DNA of 64,000 nt, from assembly GCA_016707285.1 (NCBI GenBank), contig JADJIA010000005.1:1-64000 (forward strand). The letters run 5' to 3'. This document shows, in pieces, positions 42,724 through 52,010 of the stretch. The first letter of the stretch is position 1. Each line of letters begins with the position of its first letter. Below the pieces are notes generated by a model, which saw only the letters and a program-made list of their open reading frames with translations, searched no databases and had not been told where the DNA came from. The translations under genes were made by a program, and so were the position numbers. Origin of the DNA: Ignavibacteriales bacterium (lineage in GTDB: Bacteria; Bacteroidota; Ignavibacteria; Ignavibacteriales; Ignavibacteriaceae).

Positions 42724-43911
42724 TTAAACTATTTTTATAACGCTTCTGTTTCTATAGTATCGATATATTTTTTTTACATACCTTAGTATCCAAAGAAGGA
42801 ATGCAGCGTAGAGGGTGATGCCGACAATCCTTACGAGGAATGAAAATGCGGCATTTTTTACAGGTTTATAAGTGGGGAGGATTCCTTCAGTTCTGATCAC
42901 GGGATTTAGAAACATCGAAGTTTTGGGATTATAAACTTCAATTCTCACATAGGCTTTTAGTTTTGTTAACGAAAACAATAGTGAGTCACTGTTTGCCAGG
43001 CTCGAAAGTCGTTCACCATTATTGCCAATAACCACAATTGAATCAGAGATAGTTGAAAGTTTTAACCTTAGGGTATCGTTTACGATTTTTAAATATCTCA
43101 GTTCATTGTCAACCACTCCGCGATCCCCCTTCACTGCTATAGTATTCCCTTTCCGAAGTGCATCGAGAAAAAGATCACTAAGATTTGAGGTTGCCCTCAC
43201 CATGGTCCAAAATCTTCCCGTTTCGTCCGTTTTTGTTTGGTCATGCGAATCATCATTTCCATAACCAAATGCGGGGTATCCGGCTGAAAGGGCAACATCC
43301 CAATGTTTCAGTGATGTTCTGTAGTGATTTAATATCTCTATGTGAGTATAGTTGGAAAGGTATTTAAAATCATCCGGGTCGTAGGAATTAAGAAATTCAG
43401 GATGGTTGATGGCAAGAAGTCTTGTCGTAGGACGAAGTCTTTCAATTATATCTTGTTTATGGTGAAGAGACTGGAAAAGGGGATAATCGAAGTTTACTAC
43501 CTCTTTAGCACCCAGAGGATGTTGATGCCTCTTTAAAATATTTAATCCATGTTCATAAATCGGGATAAATGATTCCGAACTTGTTCTTGCCGATTTCGAA
43601 ATAAGATGGTAGTTCGAAATGCCAATAAAATCGTAGCCAAGCGAGAGATAAACAGAATCAAGTTGATTTGGGGACAGTGTGCCATTTGTCAGCCCTCCCC
43701 ACGCTTTTGAATGTGCATGAAAATTGGATTTAAACCATTCACCCGAAGTATCTGCGTACGGATTATACCACTCATTTCCCGTAAAAGGTTTAATGTCGGG
43801 GAATTTATAGATATTGGTAAAAACATAGGGGAAGATTGCCAATGAAGCAACCGCCAAAACAACGGCAAGAATAACATACAGGGGTAATAATAGTAATTTT
43901 TTCAGGTTCAT
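42724..43911 (-). CDS. Membrane-anchored PHP-domain protein
   Basis: A 395-residue protein with an N-terminal transmembrane helix (about 5-27) and a second one near the C terminus (about 355-380, FLVRIVGITLYAAFLLWIL). Between them lies a PHP-type metallophosphoesterase-like domain. FKSNFHAHSKAWGG supplies the first His pair, the central part has LGYDFIGISNYH and LLAINHPEF, and FGYGNDDSHDQTKT gives the Asp-His of the last motif. PHP domains bind two or three metal ions and hydrolyse phosphoesters. The placement between two membrane segments suggests an extracytoplasmic or membrane-surface enzyme. The substrate is unknown. Confidence 0.75.
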   Translation of the reverse strand: MNLKKLLLLPLYVILAVVLAVASLAIFPYVFTNIYKFPDIKPFTGNEWYNPYADTSGEWFKSNFHAHSKAWGGLTNGTLSPNQLDSVYLSLGYDFIGISNYHLISKSARTSSESFIPIYEHGLNILKRHQHPLGAKEVVNFDYPLFQSLHHKQDIIERLRPTTRLLAINHPEFLNSYDPDDFKYLSNYTHIEILNHYRTSLKHWDVALSAGYPAFGYGNDDSHDQTKTDETGRFWTMVRATSNLSDLFLDALRKGNTIAVKGDRGVVDNELRYLKIVNDTLRLKLSTISDSIVVIGNNGERLSSLANSDSLLFSLTKLKAYVRIEVYNPKTSMFLNPVIRTEGILPTYKPVKNAAFSFLVRIVGITLYAAFLLWILRYVKKIYRYYRNRSVIKIV

Positions 43912-43949
43912 TCAAAAAATTTGGTACAGCAGCAGGGCTTGGAAAATGT

Positions 43950-43957
43950 TATATTTG
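43950..43957 (+). promoter_or_regulatory. Candidate -7 element (TATATTTG) for htpG
   Basis: TATATTTG fits TAnnTTTG, 67 nt before the htpG start. No CIRCE-type inverted repeat is visible in this gap. Confidence 0.4.
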
Positions 43958-44024
43958 TAGATAGCAATTTATGAAATTATACGATCATTTTACCGACAAT
44001 TAAACACAGAAAGGATGAATTTTA

Positions 44025-45929
44025 ATGGAGACAAAATCACAAGAAAAATTTACCTTCCAAGCCGAGATAACACAACTTCTCGATATATTGGTTCACTCAC
44101 TGTATAGCAGTAGAGAGATATTTTTAAGAGAGTTAATTTCCAATGCATCTGATGCTCTCGATAAACTAAGAATTATCTCACTTAGAGGTGAGGAATATCA
44201 TCAAAAAGATATTCCATTTGAGATAAAAATTTCATTTGATAAAGAGAGCAAGTTATTGATGATTACCGATACCGGTATCGGAATGACAAAAGATGAATTG
44301 GTAAAAAATATCGGAACTATTGCAAAATCGGGAAGTTCTGAATTCATCAAAGCTCTAAAAGAGGGAGACTCTGACGCTAAAGAGATTATTGGCAGGTTTG
44401 GTGTTGGATTTTATTCCGTTTTTATGGTGGCAAACGAAGTTAAAATAAAAACCAGATCTTACCTGAAGGATGAACAGGGCTACATCTGGAGATCAACCGG
44501 AAGTGGTGATTTTACAATCACTGAATCAGAAGATTCCATCAACAGAGGAACCACAATAGAAATTTACCTCAAAGATGATGCCCTCGAATATGCCACTAAA
44601 GAGACACTTGAAGGGATAATCAAAAAACATTCCGGTTTCATTTCTTATCCAATTTATCTTGCAGCTGAAAAAATAAACACAATAACAGCACTTTGGAAAG
44701 AACCCAAAAATTCTATAACTCCGGAACAATATTCTGAATTTTACAAATTTGTATCTCACGATTTTGAGGATCCCGAGTGTCATATACATATCTCCGTTGA
44801 AGGTATGGTTCAGTTTAATGCACTTTTGTTCATCCCGAAAAAGAATTTTGATTTTTTTGGAATGAACAGAGATAATTATGGCCTCGATCTTTATGTGAGA
44901 AAAGTATTGATTCAACATCAAAGCAAAGACCTTCTGCCTGAATTCCTCAGCTTTGTAAAAGGTGTTGTTGATTCTGAAGATTTGCCGTTGAATGTTTCCA
45001 GAGAGACACTTCAGGAAAATGCAGTTTTTGGCAAGATTGCGAAACAAGTTACTCAAAAAGTACTTGATGATTTGATTCAGAGAGCCAAGGATGATCCGGA
45101 GCAATATAAAAGGATTTACAAAGAGCATGGTAAACAGATTAAACTTGGTTTTAATGACCATGATAATCGCTCCAAATATCTTGAACTGCTGAGATTTGAT
45201 TCACTCAACAACACTGATCCTGAAAAGCTTATCTCATTTGAGGATTATAAAAATAATCTGAAAGCAGAACAGAAAGAGATTTATTTTGCTTTGGGAACAA
45301 TGAGAGAATCCCTCGCTGCAGACCCCGCAATTGAAATCTTTAAGAAAAAAGGGATAGATGTTATCTTCCTTTATGATCCTGTTGATGAATATGCTCTTAG
45401 CATGGTTGCGAAATATGGCGAACTTGATCTCGTTTCAGTTGAAAAAGCCGATATCAGTAAACTTGACTCATTTATTGATGTTGAGGAGAACACAAACAAG
45501 TTACCTGAGCTATCCACTGAAGATGAAAAAATTCTGGATGAACTCGCTAAAAAGGTAAAGGAGGTTCTCGGTGAAAAGATTAAAGATGTTAAAATCTCTA
45601 AAAGATTAAGCGATCATGCTGTATGGCTTTCAGGTGAAAATGAAATGTTTTCTGCATCATTCAGAAGAATGATGAAGGGAAGCAACCCGATGTTCGACAG
45701 CTTTGGAGCCTCCAAAGTGATGGAAATCAATAAAGACAGTGCGGTGATAAGAAACCTTCTGACTATCTACAAAGGAGATAAAGATTCTCCAATTGTGTCG
45801 AGAGTGGTGAATGTTCTTTATCTTTCTGCAGAACTTGGTTCAGGAGATCTTAAGGATCCATTTATTCTTGTGAAGGAGATGAATTCCATACTCGAGACAT
45901 TCACGGGTAACTACACAATTATAAAGTAA
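44025..45929 (+). CDS. htpG: Molecular chaperone HtpG (Hsp90)
   Basis: An ATP-dependent cytosolic chaperone, 634 residues, full length. The N-terminal ATPase domain has LDILVHSLYSSREIFLRELISNASDA, MITDTGIGMTKDELVKNIGTI and IGRFGVGFYSVFMVA. The middle domain has EGMVQFNALLFIPKKNFD, VLIQHQSKDLLPEFLSFVKG and SEDLPLNVSRETLQ. The C-terminal dimerisation domain follows. It is transcribed alone between its own promoter-like element and terminator. Confidence 0.97.
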   Translation: METKSQEKFTFQAEITQLLDILVHSLYSSREIFLRELISNASDALDKLRIISLRGEEYHQKDIPFEIKISFDKESKLLMITDTGIGMTKDELVKNIGTIAKSGSSEFIKALKEGDSDAKEIIGRFGVGFYSVFMVANEVKIKTRSYLKDEQGYIWRSTGSGDFTITESEDSINRGTTIEIYLKDDALEYATKETLEGIIKKHSGFISYPIYLAAEKINTITALWKEPKNSITPEQYSEFYKFVSHDFEDPECHIHISVEGMVQFNALLFIPKKNFDFFGMNRDNYGLDLYVRKVLIQHQSKDLLPEFLSFVKGVVDSEDLPLNVSRETLQENAVFGKIAKQVTQKVLDDLIQRAKDDPEQYKRIYKEHGKQIKLGFNDHDNRSKYLELLRFDSLNNTDPEKLISFEDYKNNLKAEQKEIYFALGTMRESLAADPAIEIFKKKGIDVIFLYDPVDEYALSMVAKYGELDLVSVEKADISKLDSFIDVEENTNKLPELSTEDEKILDELAKKVKEVLGEKIKDVKISKRLSDHAVWLSGENEMFSASFRRMMKGSNPMFDSFGASKVMEINKDSAVIRNLLTIYKGDKDSPIVSRVVNVLYLSAELGSGDLKDPFILVKEMNSILETFTGNYTIIK

Positions 45930-45939
45930 ATATTTATTG

Positions 45940-45973
45940 AAAAAATAAGGAGGATTTCCTCCTTATTTTTTTA
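45940..45973 (+). terminator. Intrinsic terminator after htpG
   Basis: The near-perfect inverted repeat AATAAGGAGG-ATTT-CCTCCTTATT is followed by a T-rich run, 11 nt after the htpG stop. The flanking A and T runs make it potentially bidirectional. Confidence 0.85.
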
Positions 45974-45981
45974 TAATTTTG
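45974..45981 (+). promoter_or_regulatory. Candidate -7 element (TAATTTTG) for citrate synthase
   Basis: TAATTTTG fits TAnnTTTG and immediately follows the htpG terminator, 62 nt before the citrate synthase start. Confidence 0.35.
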
Positions 45982-46043
45982 AACCGTTAAATAATTGAAA
46001 ATGTTTATTCAATAAAAGCAATAACAATTAACCCGGAAAACAT

Positions 46044-47324
46044 ATGGCAGCAAATATTTTTGATACAATGGCACACAAGATCGAGTTTTGGCGTTCCGAT
46101 ATGTCAACCTTTCTTAAAGAGAGTGGAGACACCAAGGTTTCTGATGTATCCATCTCGCAAGTTATGGGAGGAATGAGGGGGGTAACGTCACTCTGGTGCG
46201 ATACTTCAGTAGTTCCCAAGGAGCAGGGATTAATCATAAGAGGAAAACCCGTTAAAGATTTAACGGGGTTAAATGCTGTTCAGGTTTTTTATCTACTTTT
46301 AACCGGTGACATACCCACAGATGAAGAATATCATGAGTTTTCGGTTTGTCTAAAAATCAGAAAATTTGTCCCTTATTATGTCTGGGAAATTTTGAAAGCT
46401 ATGCCAAAGGATTCTCATCCCATGACTATGCTCTCAACTGCAGTTCTTGCGATGCAGAAAGAGTCAGCATTTGCCCATCATTATGAAGATGGAATAAACA
46501 AAAGCGAATATTGGAGATACACTCTTGAGGACGCGCTAAATATCATAGCTAAATTACCTGCAATAGCTGCTGCCATCTACAGGTTAAGGTATGAAAAAGG
46601 TGAATTGATTCAGCCTGATCCTGATATGAGATTAACAGAAGATTTTGTTCATATGCTTGGACTTGATGCATCCGGAGAAGACTTCCTTAAATTGATGAAA
46701 TTGTTTCTCGTTGCTCACTCCGATCATGAAGGTGGTAATGTGAGCTCGTTCACTTCAGCAATTGTAAATTCAGCTCTTTCTGATCTGTATTATTCAATTT
46801 CTGCAGGGTTTAATGGATTAGCCGGACCTCTCCACGGTCTTGCAAACCAGGAAGCTTTAAAATGGATTCTTGATGTAATGAAAAGATATAATGGCACACC
46901 ATCAAAAGCCCAGATTGAAGAACTCGTTAACGAGACACTTGCCGCCGGTCAGGTAATTCCCGGATATGGACATGCCGTGTTAAGAGTGGTTGATCCAAGA
47001 TTTGAAGCGTTTTACGAATTTGGTAAACTTCATTGTCCGGAAGATCCCGTATTCAAAACTGTAGTGCATACTTTTGAAGTGGTACCTGAGATACTTAAAG
47101 CAATACCAAAAATACAAAACCCATGGCCCAATGTGGATGCCGTAACAGGTTCTCTCCTTCATCACTATGGATTGCGCGAATTCTCGTATTACACCGTAAT
47201 ATTTGCACTTTCGAGATCTATCGGTCTGGCTTCACAGGCGGTAATGAACAGAGCATTGGGAACACCAATCGTCAGACCAAAATCTGTAACAACCTCATGG
47301 TTGAAGAGTCAGGTAATCAAATAA
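46044..47324 (+). CDS. gltA: Citrate synthase
   Basis: Condenses oxaloacetate and acetyl-CoA, the TCA-cycle entry step. It has 426 residues. The sequence type is the mitochondrial-like class: GGMRGVTSLWCDTSVV and PKEQGLIIRGKPVKDL near the start, the active-site His in NGLAGPLHGLANQEAL and in IPGYGHAVLRVVDPRF, and the C-terminal Arg region SRSIGLASQAVMNRALGTPIVRPKS. It is followed by a terminator, with sucD 2.8 kb downstream. Confidence 0.95.
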   Translation: MAANIFDTMAHKIEFWRSDMSTFLKESGDTKVSDVSISQVMGGMRGVTSLWCDTSVVPKEQGLIIRGKPVKDLTGLNAVQVFYLLLTGDIPTDEEYHEFSVCLKIRKFVPYYVWEILKAMPKDSHPMTMLSTAVLAMQKESAFAHHYEDGINKSEYWRYTLEDALNIIAKLPAIAAAIYRLRYEKGELIQPDPDMRLTEDFVHMLGLDASGEDFLKLMKLFLVAHSDHEGGNVSSFTSAIVNSALSDLYYSISAGFNGLAGPLHGLANQEALKWILDVMKRYNGTPSKAQIEELVNETLAAGQVIPGYGHAVLRVVDPRFEAFYEFGKLHCPEDPVFKTVVHTFEVVPEILKAIPKIQNPWPNVDAVTGSLLHHYGLREFSYYTVIFALSRSIGLASQAVMNRALGTPIVRPKSVTTSWLKSQVIK

Positions 47325-47364
47325 CTGATTATTCTCTGTTGCTTAAATGAAAGTTAATTAAGAT

Positions 47365-47394
47365 AAACCCCGGTTAAAGCCGGGGTTTCTTATT
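47365..47394 (+). terminator. Intrinsic terminator after citrate synthase
   Basis: A perfect 9-bp stem (AAACCCCGG/CCGGGGTTT) with a 6-nt loop is followed by a T-rich tail, 40 nt after the stop codon. Confidence 0.85.
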
Positions 47395-47514
47395 TAATTT
47401 AAAGAGATTAAGGTTTTTATCAATCTTTTTAATGAAATTCTCTATTTTAAAGATGGAAGTTGCGAATTGAGCATCATTTTAAACTGTGAGTGAACAATTA
47501 AAATTGAGTTGTAG

Positions 47515-49941
47515 ATGAATAAGTTTCTTTTTCTTATAGTTATATTAGCCTTCAATATTTATGGGCAGCCGGGTAAAACTGAATTCCCATACATCTCATT
47601 TTTTGACGGGTATGTCAACTACAAGATTCCTCCACATAATTGGGGTACCCCACTCAACCCGGATTCCCTCGCTATACGGGCGAAAGAACTCAGTTCCCTA
47701 ATGGATTCACTCGGAATTACCCACTCGGTTTCATGGGCAGACTCAATCAGCACCATCCCCGGTGACTTCAATCGTAAGCGTAAAATTCTTGATATGCATC
47801 TGGAATGGTGTAAGGATACACCGGAGATACTCGGAGTAGAAACCGGAAAATACTTAAAAGCCCAGGGACAGGATAAAAATCGTTATCCTTTTCAAATTGG
47901 TGGGAATAGTGCTTTTAGTCTCTCACCGATTAATAATTTTGGATTCGGAAATGAAAGCAGTTCAAGTGTATGGTTTATGAATTTGCACCCCGACCTGATC
48001 CCTGCCTGGGTTGGTACCGATGTAACCGGTCGTGATACAATATTACTGCTGTATTCAGGCGAACTCAATGTAAGGAAGGCTGCCCCTTCTTTGACAAATG
48101 AAGCAACTCAACCCTATATGGTTTATGGGAAGGTGAACAGGATACACTTCACAAATACCGGCGAACGACACTATATCTCAATTCGTGCGATGATTGAACC
48201 CAACTCTCTACCTGACTCGACGGAGGTGTTCAGGGTACGTCTCAAAGTTGTTCCGGCCTCAGGATATATTGCATCAAAAGATTTTTATGACACACAAAAG
48301 GTTGATACTTCCTCTGTCACCAACAATGGTAAAATAAAAAATCCACTTGTTAAAACAATCGAAATGATTGTTAGAAAAGGGGATCTGTCTTCTACAAATA
48401 TGGAGTGGATAACATTAACCGATCCAACTTTTCATTTTAGAGAGTATGGTGCCGTTAGTGTTGACAAGATCATTGAAGTGGGTATTTTGTATGGAAATAA
48501 GGTTACTACATACATCGATGCAATTACATTTCACGATTCTCTTTATGAAGCCTTTTTTAATGACCCGGAACTTCGCAACAAGATAAAATCGCAGTTGAAT
48601 GCAAAAAAGGCAGCAGTTGGTGGGAACCCGTTATTTGAATCGTTTTATTTTGACGAACCTTTTACTCTGACGGCAGCTGTCAGGAAAGCTTACACAAACT
48701 TTGTTCGAGAGAAGATGCCGTCAGGAAAAAACTTTGATTTGTCAGGTGCAGCGGGTAACTACTGGAGGTGGCATTTCCGTTTTGATCGTTTCTATGCAAA
48801 AAATGATGTAACCGGTTTTTACAGGAACTCACTAATCATTAACCACTATCCTTTTAGTCTGGGACTAAAAAGAGGATATGAGCAGGGTGGTCAGGCAGAT
48901 ATTCAATTTGCATTAAATAATCTGATTGAGTATAAGGGGGAGAGAATTCTACCCTATAGTGGGAATGAGGATCCGGATCAATTTATGGGTCTTGTAACAG
49001 CAATTGATGCAGCACAAAATTTTAGTCCCGAATTGGAAGAAGACATTCCACTGATTCAAACCGTACAAGTCTCTGCAATAAGAGGTTTTGTACCGGGAAT
49101 CCACACTTACACAAAGAGTCCATTTGGATTGCGTGTCCCGTCACCTCAGGAAATTGCCGTGCAAGCTAACCTTGGAATCTCATTTGGAGCCAAAGGATTT
49201 ATGTTCTACATGATTCCAACGAGAATTGATCAATGGGGAATGGCAACCTATGGAGTATTTGACGATAAATACAATCCCTATGATGAATCCTCCGATAAAG
49301 TTGCCAAATCAAGAGCTGACAATCCACAGATACCAAATTCAAGATATCTGGCATTGAAAGACTACATCAAATCCCTGAAGCCGATAGAAAAATGGATTTT
49401 GCGTTGTACCTGGGTTGGGGCTTATTCAAGCGACACACAAACTTATAGAAGGAATTCAAGACAAAACTGGATTAAATCTGTTAAAACAAAAGTGAACAAC
49501 ACGGATGAGAATTTTGAAAATTTGTCATATACTGAAACAGGTATGTTCCGGTTGACCAAGTTTAACAATCCAACTGTCATCGAACCCGATACCCTGTTTT
49601 TGTATATCACAAATAAATTAGTGGATGTATCGGCTCATGATTCAACTGCGAGTACACGAAATGTAAGAGTTTATCTTAATAATTCTGGATTAACTTTTAA
49701 TAATTTTTCAGTGATCGATATGAACGAAGTGAGTCAACCAATAATTGCATCTTTATCTAAAGGAATGCCTGATTCAAACTGCTATTTTGATACAAAAATC
49801 ACCGGTGGTGGTGGAAAACTGATAATGATAACTGCAAAAATCCAAACAGGGGAAAAAAAAAGAGAGGGGGGGGGAAAAAAAAAAGGGGGGGGAAGGGGGG
49901 AAGGGAAAAAACCTATGAGGAGGACAAAAATGAGACGATAA
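47515..49941 (+). CDS. Large exported protein of unknown function with aberrant C terminus
   Basis: An 808-residue exported protein. The signal peptide ends NIYGQ. I do not recognise the family. The middle (about 370-610) has features of a TIM-barrel glycoside-hydrolase-like fold, with ESFYFDEPFTLT, RILPYSGNEDPDQFMGL, RGFVPGIHTYT and GISFGAKGFMFYMIPTRIDQWG. The C-terminal part (about 680-770) looks like a beta-sandwich. The last 30 residues (KKREGGGKKKGGGRGEGKK) are translated from a pure-purine tract and are surely not part of the native fold. A T9SS sorting domain would be expected in such a protein but is absent, so the true 3' end may have been lost at the tract. No other frame rescues it. 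Confidence 0.75.
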   Translation: MNKFLFLIVILAFNIYGQPGKTEFPYISFFDGYVNYKIPPHNWGTPLNPDSLAIRAKELSSLMDSLGITHSVSWADSISTIPGDFNRKRKILDMHLEWCKDTPEILGVETGKYLKAQGQDKNRYPFQIGGNSAFSLSPINNFGFGNESSSSVWFMNLHPDLIPAWVGTDVTGRDTILLLYSGELNVRKAAPSLTNEATQPYMVYGKVNRIHFTNTGERHYISIRAMIEPNSLPDSTEVFRVRLKVVPASGYIASKDFYDTQKVDTSSVTNNGKIKNPLVKTIEMIVRKGDLSSTNMEWITLTDPTFHFREYGAVSVDKIIEVGILYGNKVTTYIDAITFHDSLYEAFFNDPELRNKIKSQLNAKKAAVGGNPLFESFYFDEPFTLTAAVRKAYTNFVREKMPSGKNFDLSGAAGNYWRWHFRFDRFYAKNDVTGFYRNSLIINHYPFSLGLKRGYEQGGQADIQFALNNLIEYKGERILPYSGNEDPDQFMGLVTAIDAAQNFSPELEEDIPLIQTVQVSAIRGFVPGIHTYTKSPFGLRVPSPQEIAVQANLGISFGAKGFMFYMIPTRIDQWGMATYGVFDDKYNPYDESSDKVAKSRADNPQIPNSRYLALKDYIKSLKPIEKWILRCTWVGAYSSDTQTYRRNSRQNWIKSVKTKVNNTDENFENLSYTETGMFRLTKFNNPTVIEPDTLFLYITNKLVDVSAHDSTASTRNVRVYLNNSGLTFNNFSVIDMNEVSQPIIASLSKGMPDSNCYFDTKITGGGGKLIMITAKIQTGEKKREGGGKKKGGGRGEGKKPMRRTKMRR
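49848..49911 (+). repeat. Pure-purine low-complexity tract (64 nt)
   Basis: 64 consecutive A/G bases, with runs of G9, A10, G8, G6 and G3, straddle the end of the unknown exported protein gene. Nothing similar occurs elsewhere in the window. It could form a G-quadruplex or triplex, or be an assembly artefact. The following 190 nt up to sucD hold no gene I can support. Confidence 0.8.
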
Positions 49942-50103
49942 AAAACCAAGCAAAATAAACGAGATTAAGGAGGGGTCAATACAGATGAACTTCAGATCCG
50001 TTTTTTTCAATTCATTCATTAAGTTTATGATAAATTAATTCTTGATAAATAATTATCTTACATGATTATTTTGAAAAAATTTGCAGAATAAAGGATACAA
50101 ATT

Positions 50104-50991
50104 ATGAGCATTCTTGTTGACAAGAAAACTCGCCTTGTTGTTCAAGGCATAACGGGCAGTGAAGGATCATTTCATACCAGACAGATGGTAGAATATAAAA
50201 CAAAGGTAGTTGCAGGTGTAACACCCGGCAAAGGCGGAACTGAATTTGAGGGAATCCCCGTATTCAATACCGTTCAGGATGCTGTGAATGCAACAAAAGC
50301 CAATACTTCAGTAATTTTTGTGCCTGCTTCATTTGCTGCAGATGCAATTCTTGAAGCAGCGGACGCCGGGATTAAAGTTGTTATCTGTATTACAGAAGGA
50401 ATTCCTGTTGCAGATATGGCTCCGGTTTATAATTACATCAGAGAAAAAGGCGTTGTATTAATTGGACCAAATTGCCCCGGAGTTATATCACCCGGAAAAG
50501 GCAAAATTGGTATCATGCCCGGATTTATTCACAAAGCAGGTAATGTTGGGGTGGTTTCCCGCTCGGGAACTCTTACCTATGAGGCAGTGAAACAATTATC
50601 AGATCTTGGTATCGGACAATCAACCTGCGTTGGTATTGGCGGAGATCCAATCATCGGTTCACGCTTTATCGATATTGTAAAGTTGTTTAACGAAGACCCT
50701 GAAACAGAGGGTATAGTTATGATTGGTGAGATTGGCGGCTCAGCAGAAGAAGAAGCTGCTGAATACATCAAAAAGAATGTGAAAAAACCTGTTGTGGGCT
50801 TTATTGCCGGCCAGACAGCACCTCCGGGTAGAAGAATGGGACATGCAGGAGCAATAATTTCCGGGGGCAAAGGCACTGCCGGAGAAAAAATGGAAGCATT
50901 AAAAAAAGCAGGTATCAAAGTGGTAAATTCACCGGCCGATATTGGTATCACGATGAAAAAAGCACTTGATGCAAAAGCAAAAAAACATTAA
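50104..50991 (+). CDS. sucD: Succinyl-CoA synthetase alpha subunit
   Basis: The CoA-binding and phospho-His subunit of succinyl-CoA ligase in the TCA cycle, 295 residues. Motifs are VVQGITGSEGSFHTRQMVEY, AGVTPGKGGTEFEGIPVF, GIKVVICITEGIPVADM, LIGPNCPGVISPGKGKIGIM, and the active-site His region GRRMGHAGAIISGGKGTAGEK. The beta subunit gene (sucC) is not adjacent. ndk follows after 28 nt, probably in one transcript. Confidence 0.97.
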   Translation: MSILVDKKTRLVVQGITGSEGSFHTRQMVEYKTKVVAGVTPGKGGTEFEGIPVFNTVQDAVNATKANTSVIFVPASFAADAILEAADAGIKVVICITEGIPVADMAPVYNYIREKGVVLIGPNCPGVISPGKGKIGIMPGFIHKAGNVGVVSRSGTLTYEAVKQLSDLGIGQSTCVGIGGDPIIGSRFIDIVKLFNEDPETEGIVMIGEIGGSAEEEAAEYIKKNVKKPVVGFIAGQTAPPGRRMGHAGAIISGGKGTAGEKMEALKKAGIKVVNSPADIGITMKKALDAKAKKH

Positions 50992-51019
50992 TAACAGAAA
51001 ATAAACTCAGGAGAATGAA

Positions 51020-51451
51020 TTGAGCAATTTAACTTTTGCAATAATTAAACCGGATGCTGTAAAAAATAATTATGTCGGACAGATCATCACTATGATTACC
51101 GAAGCCGGGTTTAAAGTAAAAGCTATGAAGATGACAAGAATGAGTCAGGACTCAGCAAAAGGTTTTTATGAAGTTCATAAAGAAAGACCATTTTATGGTG
51201 AATTGGTCGATTTTATGTGCTCAGGACCTTGTGTACCATTAATGCTTGAAAAAGAGAATGCTGTTGCCGATTTCAGAAAACTTATTGGTGCCACAGATCC
51301 CGCACAGGCTGATGAAGGTACTATCAGAAAAAGATATGCCGGAAGTAAAGCAGAGAATGCTGTTCACGGTTCTGACAGTGATGAAAACGCACTGATAGAG
51401 ATCGCACATTTCTTTTCCCGCGATGAACGACTGAACAACTACACAAATTAA
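51020..51451 (+). CDS. ndk: Nucleoside-diphosphate kinase
   Basis: Balances nucleoside triphosphates by phospho-transfer from ATP. It has 143 residues. Motifs are FAIIKPDAVKNNYVGQII, FYEVHKERPFYGELVDFM, the RKLIGATDPAQADEGTIRKRYA region and the phospho-His in AENAVHGSDSDENA. Translation starts at TTG 51020 with AGGAG 9 nt upstream. The stop codon shares its last base with the ATG of the Nudix gene. Confidence 0.96.
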   Translation: MSNLTFAIIKPDAVKNNYVGQIITMITEAGFKVKAMKMTRMSQDSAKGFYEVHKERPFYGELVDFMCSGPCVPLMLEKENAVADFRKLIGATDPAQADEGTIRKRYAGSKAENAVHGSDSDENALIEIAHFFSRDERLNNYTN

Positions 51452-52008
51452 TGTCGATTTCACGCTGGAAGAAAATTAAAAGCCGGGAGTATCACAAAAA
51501 TCCATTTTGGACTTATAAAATTGATGATTTCATAATTCCATCAACCGGATTTAAAGGAGTTTATTACTATGTGCATACTACCGGCTCTTCAATGATAATT
51601 CCGGTGACTGAAAACAACACACTTCTTCTCGTTAAACAGTACCGCTACCTGAATAAAAAGTTTTCTCTCGAGTTTCCCTGTGGTGGAGTTAAAGAAGGTG
51701 CAACGCCTGAAGATACAGCACTCCTGGAATTGAGAGAAGAGACAGGTTATTCCGCTGAATCGCTTGAGAATGTTGGGAAATTTTGTCCGTTCAACGGTGT
51801 AACAGACGAATATTGCCATGTTTATCTGGCTCAAAAATTGGTGAAGTCACCAAAAAGGGCGGATGATACTGAGGAGATTTCTCTTCATGAATTAACCCTC
51901 GATGATTTTGAGCAAATGGTGGATAAAGGAGTGATTTTTGACGGAATGACTCTTGCTGCCTGGTCGATTGGAAAGAAAAAACTTTTCAGAACACTTGGGA
52001 TTGTGTAA
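51451..52008 (+). CDS. Nudix hydrolase (ADP-sugar pyrophosphatase-like)
   Basis: A 185-residue Nudix protein. The Nudix box is GGVKEGATPEDTALLELREE with the conserved REETG end. The first Glu of the canonical GX5E motif is Ala here, while the catalytic REETGY core is kept. Neighbouring blocks LLLVKQYRYLNKKFSLEFPCGG and the later FNGVTDEYCHVYLAQ fit the ADP-ribose pyrophosphatase group. It overlaps ndk by one base and is followed by the NamZ gene after 2 nt. Confidence 0.9.
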   Translation: MSISRWKKIKSREYHKNPFWTYKIDDFIIPSTGFKGVYYYVHTTGSSMIIPVTENNTLLLVKQYRYLNKKFSLEFPCGGVKEGATPEDTALLELREETGYSAESLENVGKFCPFNGVTDEYCHVYLAQKLVKSPKRADDTEEISLHELTLDDFEQMVDKGVIFDGMTLAAWSIGKKKLFRTLGIV

Positions 52009-52010
52009 AA

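Noticed and set aside
44526..45161. 211-codon open frame antisense to htpG
   Set aside because: Lies wholly within the well-conserved htpG gene and has no recognisable domain.
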